Positions 8,101-12,049 of a stretch of DNA of 12,049 bases are shown here, piece after piece (position 1 is the stretch's first letter; every line of letters starts with the position of its first letter). The notes beneath the pieces are model-generated. The model made no database searches and was not told where the DNA came from. It saw only the letters and a program-made list of their open reading frames with translations. This stretch comes from Candidatus Altarchaeales archaeon (GTDB lineage Archaea; Altiarchaeota; Altiarchaeia; IMC4; SCGC-AAA252-I15). Both the position numbers and the translations under genes were made by a program. The stretch lies in the NCBI GenBank assembly GCA_014729705.1, contig WJJK01000038.1, positions 1 through 12,049 on the forward strand, in the 5' to 3' direction.

Positions 8101-8581
8101 CACTAAGTTAGGCGACCCCTATATGGTCGAAGTGCCCTACACCTTCTTCGACATGGAAAACAACACAGTATACGTGGCTACGGGGGACAGTCAAATAGAG
8201 CGCAGCGGATGTTCTGCGGACAACCGATTAATTTATACTGTGAGGATACCAAGCACAAGCGGGTATGGACAGGTGCACCCCACATATGAGGGGTGTAACT
8301 GGAGTGTTGAATTCGAAGACGGCTCCCTTTTGGTTGCGAAGATACCTGCATCTTATGGGGGGGAGGGTGTTTGCAACTATACTTCCCAAAATATTTTTTA
8401 CAACCAGTCGGACGCGATGTCCGATGCCGTATTCCGGTTATTTGAGAAACTAGACTACAACGACAACCAGAAGGTGGATATCGTCTTCGACCCGGAGATG
8501 ATGGAGTTTGAATACAGCAGGGCAGGAGGCATCAGATCCCTTTGGGGTCCGGTGGGGGTTAAACTGGTTCTTTGGATGTAG
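5171..8581 (+). CDS. Giant pilin-anchored VWA-domain surface protein with lectin-like insertion
   Basis: A 1136-residue secreted protein. The leader MGGKKG and helix YILVVDAVLALIFV... (7-27) resemble a type IV pilin start with Asp at +6. Residues 35-365 are an ectodomain shared with the next gene. A von Willebrand factor A domain starts at about 366; its MIDAS metal site is complete: D376-x-S378-x-S380, T777 (GGTDV) and D807 (LTDGQ). About 335 residues (387-721) interrupt the domain after the first strand. They hold a GH115-C/malectin-like sandwich (424-572) and a second sandwich resembling DUF2135/YfaP (588-705). VWA resumes at about 722 and ends near 885. A C-terminal beta region (886-1136) contains an EF-hand-like D1095-x-N-x-N loop and closes with a WGPVGVKLVLW strand. 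VWA MIDAS domains bind protein ligands through Mg, so an adhesin or pilus-tip role is inferred. The gap to the upstream gene is 20 bases. There is no C-terminal membrane anchor. Confidence 0.88.
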   Translation: MGGKKGYILVVDAVLALIFVLIILVFLAGRYYTQKETSVSSYRRLHHISEDALDVLNKKGVLDEVCSHWAEGDMGNASNISKTYLEKLIPENVGYRLIVGGEVVAQNRTRVVEQSAHTETHSQRLLVGYGLNEPTRGWVARAYLTSSKSKTTEDYVYFGGYVGQGNITVNTPQLPSDAQINEVCVQLNAGSGFRMYVDGSVAGDYATAGDPGNMSLNVDECVVDPWNYFDEGPNEVKLVFDNQNISSQYIGGGFLKIRYNTSQMDTKPNKAVGRYEFPEVEGIINLYDGFYVPGTLRELEIFLDYQSNFSTFLNVGGEQLYNNTDNTSRQQITLEDSHLKTKLIYNPELSQRTIPLRFGTHNLSVNTILDICLVNDRSGSMRQSGWTMNRSNISHKYLNIAVPEDGWSNTHNFTVEGPQKQCDEIELEAEDFDDNIPRNSRSWNLDTSIAGYSGAGYMYVTPDCCVNQNTGYASSSPELRYDINIPEDGTYYVWVRGYGESGTADSVHVGLDGVEMPTSDRINSFGSSWEWHRDTMDGVDATFYADAGAHTLNVWMREDGFRLDAITLSKDPAYTPSGPGCGDNLNGSVAVALSWDREPGFDGSEGSEFVLNVQRPDGTWIFNYPGRPDGPPQSSNAGGTVDPGGSHDVGYGNEYFSGICSNPQIIHITEPMRGEYNFSVYGWNLRPHGSNPDPQHVNVSAYVDWGNESKDDLTRNPTIISFSASKQASKSFVDDLEDTDRCGYVHFGNGATREVALTDDKTLLKNSIDATGINGGTDVQDGIQQAIYEFTDNGRADSVKVMIILTDGQNDDGPDVAIQKAQEAKDQGIVVFTIGLTAFVNKQMLESIATRPEYFYYTPDGSGLESVYEKISKAISAVYRRQSINVSGDYPQSRLYPGSYIEYGYDPVNTSVYGEITITQSTPAFNDTSTCTGILALPEGMALTRAQAVSYSAAHWTDWVKVNDDDAFNLWHYSNDYTKLGDPYMVEVPYTFFDMENNTVYVATGDSQIERSGCSADNRLIYTVRIPSTSGYGQVHPTYEGCNWSVEFEDGSLLVAKIPASYGGEGVCNYTSQNIFYNQSDAMSDAVFRLFEKLDYNDNQKVDIVFDPEMMEFEYSRAGGIRSLWGPVGVKLVLWM
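6440..6886 (+). other. Encoded GH115-C/malectin-like carbohydrate-binding domain, inserted in VWA
   Basis: Residues about 424-572 of the first VWA protein. The domain opens with IELEAEDF, continues with a W-N and G-Y-S-G-x-G-Y-M segment, the strand INIPEDGTYYVWVRG, then HVGLDG, the WEW aromatic pair and AGAHTLNVWMREDGFRLDAITL, and ends with DPAYTPSG. This order (EAEDF start, G-x-YYVWVR, LDG, W-x-W, HTL-x-V-x-x-REDGFRLDxIxL) is that of the GH115 C-terminal/malectin-like sandwich, a sugar-binding fold. Ligand identity cannot be read. It sits between the first VWA strand and the first VWA helix. Confidence 0.7.
6932..7285 (+). other. Encoded second beta-sandwich (DUF2135/YfaP-like), inserted in VWA
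   Basis: Residues about 588-705 of the first VWA protein: SVAVALSWD near the start, FVLNVQRPDGTW, a GG-T-V-D-P-G-G stretch, a GYGNEY turn, then HITEPMRGEYNFSVYGWN. The order LxWD, LxVxxPDG, GGxxD, GxGxE and P-x-x-GxYxFxV fits the DUF2135/YfaP or pre-peptidase C-terminal type of sandwich. The match is by pattern only and the assignment is tentative. It lies directly behind the lectin-like domain and before VWA resumes. Confidence 0.45.
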
Positions 8582-8587
8582 AGTCCG

Positions 8588-8605
8588 CTTATATTAATAT
8601 AATAG
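8588..8605 (+). promoter_or_regulatory. Candidate TATA-box promoter for the second VWA gene
   Basis: The 60-base gap between the two VWA genes holds an AT-only stretch centred on a perfect 12-base palindrome, tatattaatata (8590-8601). A TATA box here would start transcription about 24-27 bases downstream, near 8618-8624, leaving a leader of roughly 20 bases before the ATG at 8642. No clear purine-rich BRE lies upstream. It may alternatively be a regulator site, or simple AT-rich spacer within one operon. Confidence 0.4.
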
Positions 8606-8641
8606 TAATATTCATTGGCTGTTTGGCTGGCGTGTATTTAG

Positions 8642-11600
8642 ATGAAATCCGGTTACGCTTTTTTCCTGGACGCCCTCGTGGCTTTGGCTTTCGCAATTGT
8701 GGTGGTAGTCTCTCTCACCGGCGTGCACCTGAAAAGCAGGGACACGCAAGTCACAGACTACAAGAGACTTCATTACATGAGCGAAGACGCCCTTGACGTT
8801 TTAAACAAGAACGGGGTGCTTGAGCAGGTGGGGGAGCGTTGGGCGTCAGGGGATATGGAGGGCGCAGCCAACGTCTCCTACAAATTTCTTGAGAAGATGA
8901 TCCCGCAGGGAGTCGCCTATGAGCTTAAGGTGGGTGATGAGGTTATCGCTGAAAACGCCTCCCGCGCCGAGAGGGATAGGGCTAAATCGCTTACACACGC
9001 AAGCAGGCTTATGGCAGGCTATGGTAAAGACCAGCCTACGAGGGGTTACGCCTCCCGAGCTATTTTGATTAAGATAGACAATAAAACCGATTACCGCTAC
9101 ACATATTTCGGGGGTTTCATCGGTCAGGGTAACATAACCTTCTTCAGCCCCCTGCTGCCTTCTGATGCGGATGTGGAGGGGGTGTGTCTTGAGGCTAACG
9201 CGGGGTCCGACTTCAAGTTATACCGGGGTGAAAGCGAGCATCTTAAGGATTTTGACGTGGATACCGTTGTGGGCGACAACATCAGCATGAACGTGGATGA
9301 CGCCTCAGGAAACAATTGCTTGGACGCCGCAGACCTTTCTTCTTTCGACGGGGGTCAACCCCAAAAGCTTCGGATTGAGTTTGACGACCCGGACGTAATC
9401 AACCATTACTTGGGTGGCGGCCTTCTCAGGGTGAGGTATCGCACAAGCGAGATGCTTGATTATCAGCCTTTGATGGAGGAGAAGCATTATTTCCCTGGGG
9501 TAGACAGCGTCATAAACATCTATGACGGTCTCTTCCTGCCAGCCAACACAAAAGACGTCAACGTCCATCTTGAGCTTCAAACACCCCAAACTGTTTTCAT
9601 GAATATCAACGGGAAAACTGTTTTGAACACCACACAGAATTTTCCGGGAGTGGTGCAGGTTATTGACTTGGACAACGAGGATTTATTTGACTCCGGCTTG
9701 TTTCTGACTGACTGGGGTAACGGCAAAACAATACCCCTGAGGATCGGGCTTCAAAACATCACGGGCTTTATTTCAGCGCAGAAGCCTGCGGACGTGGTTT
9801 TAATCACCGACGTGTCAAACAGCATGAACCAGGAGATTGGAAGCGCGCTTTGGGGGGTCGAAAGGAGTATGGCCGAGATCGAGACCCTGCTTGGCGCAGA
9901 GGATACCGGCGAGCTTCAAAAAACTAGGAGGATTGATTTAGCTAAATACTATGACATTGAGTTCGCAAAAATAATTTCGAACCAGAGTTACATGTCTGGG
10001 GAGGGCAACCGACTTGCATTGGTTAGTTTCGCAAGGGAGGCTGAGGCGGAAGGTAAAACCCCTTACATGTTTATCAACAACCAGAGTGCCGAGGCTATGA
10101 CCCCTCACATACTGAATTACACTCCAATTGAGGGTTATGGGACCTGCATCTGCTGCGCATTAAACAAAGCCTATGAACTGATTGAAAACCAGGGCAGAAG
10201 CTACGCGGTCAAATACATTGTTTTGATGACTGACGGCCAGGCCAACGAGATGTGCGGCGGATGCGATGTCTTGGATTTGGATCAACCTTGCCAGTGCAGT
10301 GAATCCTGTGAAGCAACTACAAGCAAATCAGAGAGCGGGTTATGCGATCAGTGGGATAGTGAAGTGGGTTGTGAGGAAGGCCAGGAGTGTGTGGTTAACC
10401 CAGAGGGTTCCTGGGGGGTTTACTGCCGTGAATGCAACACCAGCAGGGGAATCGATTTCGAATCTGTTTGGAGCGCAGAAGACGAGGGAATAGACGGCTG
10501 TTATGATCTGGTGGAGGGGGATTTCAACGGCGACGGCAACCTCGACTACCTAAGGATGGGTTATCAAAACGTCCTGGTATTTAAGGGAGACGGGTCAGGG
10601 GGCTTCGAACGCGTAGGTAACGTAACCTGCGATAGGGGTTTACGTGAATCAATTGAGGTGGGGGATTTTGATGCCGACGGCAACCTGGATTTCGTGGCAG
10701 GGACATCTGATGGTTGTTTGGTTTACCTGGGTGAAGGAGATTTCACATTCACTGAATCGGGGTGGGCGGATCCGGATACATCCAGTGTATACGATATTGT
10801 TGTGGGTGATTTCGACGCTGATACCGGGGACGACATCCTCTGGATCAGCTACAACCATGTTTTTTTCTATTCAGCAGATAATTCGGGCGGAGCGTTTAAT
10901 GGTTTCACAAAGGACTGGGACAAAGATCTAGAGAGAAACTATGCTCTCAGCGCAGGGGATTTCGAAGGCGACGGGGACCTGGATTTCGTGGTTGGCCGTA
11001 GCGGCAGGAAAAGCCAGGTGTATGTGGGAGACGGGTCAGGGGATTTCAGCCTGCTTTGGAGCGAGCCCGACAGCAGTCACGCCTATGAGGTTCACACAGC
11101 CGACTTTAACGACGACAACCACCTGGATTTCATTCAAAGGACATACCCCGACGCGTTTAGGGTCTACCTATCAGATGGGGCGGGGGATTTCACCGAGAAG
11201 GGGGAGTGGGGTGTAAGTGAAGACCGGTCCGCCCTCGGTGTCGGGTTTTTCGATTCAAATGATTATCCTGACATCGTGTCTTTAGACCGGGATTGGCCTA
11301 TGAGCCTGAAACGGGTTTTCTGGGGTGTGGGAGACGGCACGTTCACCAACTCAACCGCAGATAAAAGCGGTTTCTCCCAAAACCATGTTGCTGCAGGGGA
11401 TTTCAATGAGGACGGGTTGGATGATTTCGTTGCCTGCGGCTATAGTGTTGACCAGGTTTTCATAAACAACGGCGATAAAACCTTTACTGTTAATCCCGCA
11501 GAGGGTGGGTCATCGTATAGCATTTCTGATTTGGAAACAGGTGAGTTCACAGCAGACGGATACGTCGACTTTATCATAGGTAATTTAGGGTCAAACAGAC

Positions 11601-12049
11601 TATACGCAAACGATAAGGCCTCCGGGTTCACATTAGTCTACAATGACTCGGAAAGCGATTATACGCTGGATATTTCAGCGGGAAATATTGACTCAGACAA
11701 TACGCTTGATTTCTTTGCGGCAAACAGGGGCCGGAATCGAGCTTATTTAGGCGACGGGGCGGGAGAGTTTAGTTTGGCGTGGACTAGCAACGAAAATGAG
11801 GCTACGGAGGCCGTGGATTCAGGGGACTTCAACATAGACGGGGACCTGGATTTCGTGGCTGCAAACGATGAAGCCCCCGTAAGAGCCTATGAAGGGTTGG
11901 GGGATGGAATGTTTATTTTGGGTTGGAGCAGCCTGGAAAATAAAACAGCGCAGGATGTGGCGGTAGGCTTCATAAACGACGACATAAACGAAGATTTCGT
12001 CTTAGCCACCGAGGATGGTGCGGAGATTTATTTCGGGCAGGGGGATGGA
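8642..12049 (+). CDS. Giant pilin-anchored VWA protein with Cys-rich and FG-GAP propeller insertion (3' end missing)
   Basis: The frame is open for 1136 codons to the last base of the window, so the protein is truncated at its C-terminus. The start is fixed by an in-frame TAG (8639-8641) touching the ATG. The leader MKSG and helix YAFFLDALVALAFAIVVVVSL form a pilin-like N-terminus with Asp at +6. Residues 30 to about 380 are homologous to the preceding protein (shared SEDALDVLNK, FGG-x-x-GQGNIT, GGG-[FL]-L, LPSDA, TIPLR). VWA begins near 384, with MIDAS residues D390-x-S392-x-S394, T501 (GTC) and D531 (MTDGQ). A Cys-rich stretch follows (ten Cys, 538-598), then FG-GAP/VCBS repeats from about 624 to the edge. 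VWA strands expected after D531 are not seen before the repeats, so the rest of the domain may lie beyond the window. A calcium-stabilised adhesin on a pilus or the membrane is inferred. Confidence 0.88.
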   Translation, partial: MKSGYAFFLDALVALAFAIVVVVSLTGVHLKSRDTQVTDYKRLHYMSEDALDVLNKNGVLEQVGERWASGDMEGAANVSYKFLEKMIPQGVAYELKVGDEVIAENASRAERDRAKSLTHASRLMAGYGKDQPTRGYASRAILIKIDNKTDYRYTYFGGFIGQGNITFFSPLLPSDADVEGVCLEANAGSDFKLYRGESEHLKDFDVDTVVGDNISMNVDDASGNNCLDAADLSSFDGGQPQKLRIEFDDPDVINHYLGGGLLRVRYRTSEMLDYQPLMEEKHYFPGVDSVINIYDGLFLPANTKDVNVHLELQTPQTVFMNINGKTVLNTTQNFPGVVQVIDLDNEDLFDSGLFLTDWGNGKTIPLRIGLQNITGFISAQKPADVVLITDVSNSMNQEIGSALWGVERSMAEIETLLGAEDTGELQKTRRIDLAKYYDIEFAKIISNQSYMSGEGNRLALVSFAREAEAEGKTPYMFINNQSAEAMTPHILNYTPIEGYGTCICCALNKAYELIENQGRSYAVKYIVLMTDGQANEMCGGCDVLDLDQPCQCSESCEATTSKSESGLCDQWDSEVGCEEGQECVVNPEGSWGVYCRECNTSRGIDFESVWSAEDEGIDGCYDLVEGDFNGDGNLDYLRMGYQNVLVFKGDGSGGFERVGNVTCDRGLRESIEVGDFDADGNLDFVAGTSDGCLVYLGEGDFTFTESGWADPDTSSVYDIVVGDFDADTGDDILWISYNHVFFYSADNSGGAFNGFTKDWDKDLERNYALSAGDFEGDGDLDFVVGRSGRKSQVYVGDGSGDFSLLWSEPDSSHAYEVHTADFNDDNHLDFIQRTYPDAFRVYLSDGAGDFTEKGEWGVSEDRSALGVGFFDSNDYPDIVSLDRDWPMSLKRVFWGVGDGTFTNSTADKSGFSQNHVAAGDFNEDGLDDFVACGYSVDQVFINNGDKTFTVNPAEGGSSYSISDLETGEFTADGYVDFIIGNLGSNRLYANDKASGFTLVYNDSESDYTLDISAGNIDSDNTLDFFAANRGRNRAYLGDGAGEFSLAWTSNENEATEAVDSGDFNIDGDLDFVAANDEAPVRAYEGLGDGMFILGWSSLENKTAQDVAVGFINDDINEDFVLATEDGAEIYFGQGDG
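10253..10435 (+). other. Encoded Cys-rich segment between VWA MIDAS Asp and the propeller repeats
   Basis: Residues 538-598 of the second VWA protein hold ten cysteines (538, 541, 550, 552, 556, 568, 577, 583, 595, 598) in 61 residues, a disulfide-rich mini-domain that I do not recognise. Three more Cys lie just beside the MIDAS Thr (502, 504, 505). It sits seven residues after the MIDAS Asp, where a VWA domain would normally continue with its next helix. Confidence 0.6.
10511..12049 (+). repeat. Array of eleven FG-GAP/VCBS beta-propeller repeats (continues past window)
   Basis: The calcium-loop motif G-D-F-[ND]-x-D-G-x-L-D-F recurs with its first position at residues 627, 675, 723, 773, 821, 869, 920, 968, 1015, 1062 and 1110, i.e. 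every 47-51 residues (bases 10520, 10664, 10808, 10958, 11102, 11246, 11399, 11543, 11684, 11825, 11969). Each unit then has a [YV]-x-G-[DE]-G-x-[GD]-x-F segment. Units 1, 2, 4, 7 and 10 keep the full acidic loop; 6, 8, 9 and 11 are degenerate at the first ligand (F, E, N, F). These are the blades of integrin-alpha-like propellers. Seven blades make one propeller, so eleven or more imply two or an unusually large one. Confidence 0.88.

Noticed and set aside
5171..8581. Reading the first VWA protein as a chelatase-type or Mg-chelatase/MoxR partner VWA.
   Set aside because: It has a membrane helix at the N-terminus, many N-glycosylation sequons, lectin-like domains and no MoxR ATPase neighbour, so a surface role fits better.
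8572..8796. A 74-residue + frame starting in the last codons of the first VWA gene, with a hydrophobic beginning.
   Set aside because: It overlaps the start of the second VWA gene in another frame, its second half is Arg/Pro/His-rich nonsense, and the 8642 frame is clearly the homologous one. It is a shadow.
1..12049. Apparent switch from C-rich coding strand (surface glycoprotein) to G-rich coding strand (later genes), as might mark an origin or terminus.
   Set aside because: Hand counts of single 60-base lines gave more C than G in the first gene and more G than C at several later places, but lines near 5881 and 6421 were balanced. Asn/Thr-rich composition of the first protein can explain the difference; a full skew plot would be needed.
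10511..12049. Tandem-repeat DNA that could be a satellite or CRISPR-like array.
   Set aside because: The periodicity is at protein level (about 48 codons) with little exact DNA repetition and one continuous frame, so it is a propeller-repeat coding array.

Overview
The window reads as archaeal chromosome, most likely from an uncultivated lineage. The archaeal evidence is an RNase P Rpp21-type protein (Rnp4), a class III (QxSxE) pilin-type signal peptide, a Thr-rich stalked and N-glycosylated surface protein, a T-rich factor-independent-style terminator, heavy AGG/AGA arginine use, and start codons without Shine-Dalgarno sequences. Families of this kind are common in DPANN and Altiarchaeota-like genomes, but the lineage assignment is a guess. 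All supported genes lie on the + strand and the region is densely packed. No RNA gene, mobile element, CRISPR array or gene-free stretch over 300 bases was seen.

Layout: (1) 2-2362 is the C-terminal 786 residues of a large secreted glycoprotein, open at the left edge. It has two small Cys modules, a Thr-rich stalk and a C-terminal membrane anchor, and is followed by a 41-nt polypyrimidine terminator. (2) 2419-3779 is a two-gene unit with an ATGA overlap, an M24 Xaa-Pro peptidase and RNase P component 4. (3) 3815 to the right edge holds four consecutive genes whose products all begin with a short positively charged leader and a pilin-like hydrophobic helix. These are a 260-aa class III signal protein with a CARDB-like end, a 189-aa pilin-like protein, and two very large paralogous von Willebrand factor A (VWA) proteins. 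The second VWA gene (8642-12049) has no stop inside the window.

The most interesting content is the last block. The two VWA proteins share about 390 N-terminal residues (pilin-like helix, ectodomain, first metal-site strand of VWA) and then diverge. In the first, about 335 residues holding a GH115-C/malectin-like carbohydrate-binding domain and a second beta-sandwich are inserted after the DxSxS strand. In the second, a Cys-rich segment and at least eleven ~48-residue FG-GAP/VCBS propeller repeats are inserted after the MIDAS Asp. Together with the two small pilin-like proteins this looks like a set of minor pilins carrying adhesive VWA heads, analogous in architecture to bacterial TadG or PilY1-type proteins but built differently. 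The function is inferred from domains and context. No assembly ATPase, platform protein or prepilin peptidase is in the window.
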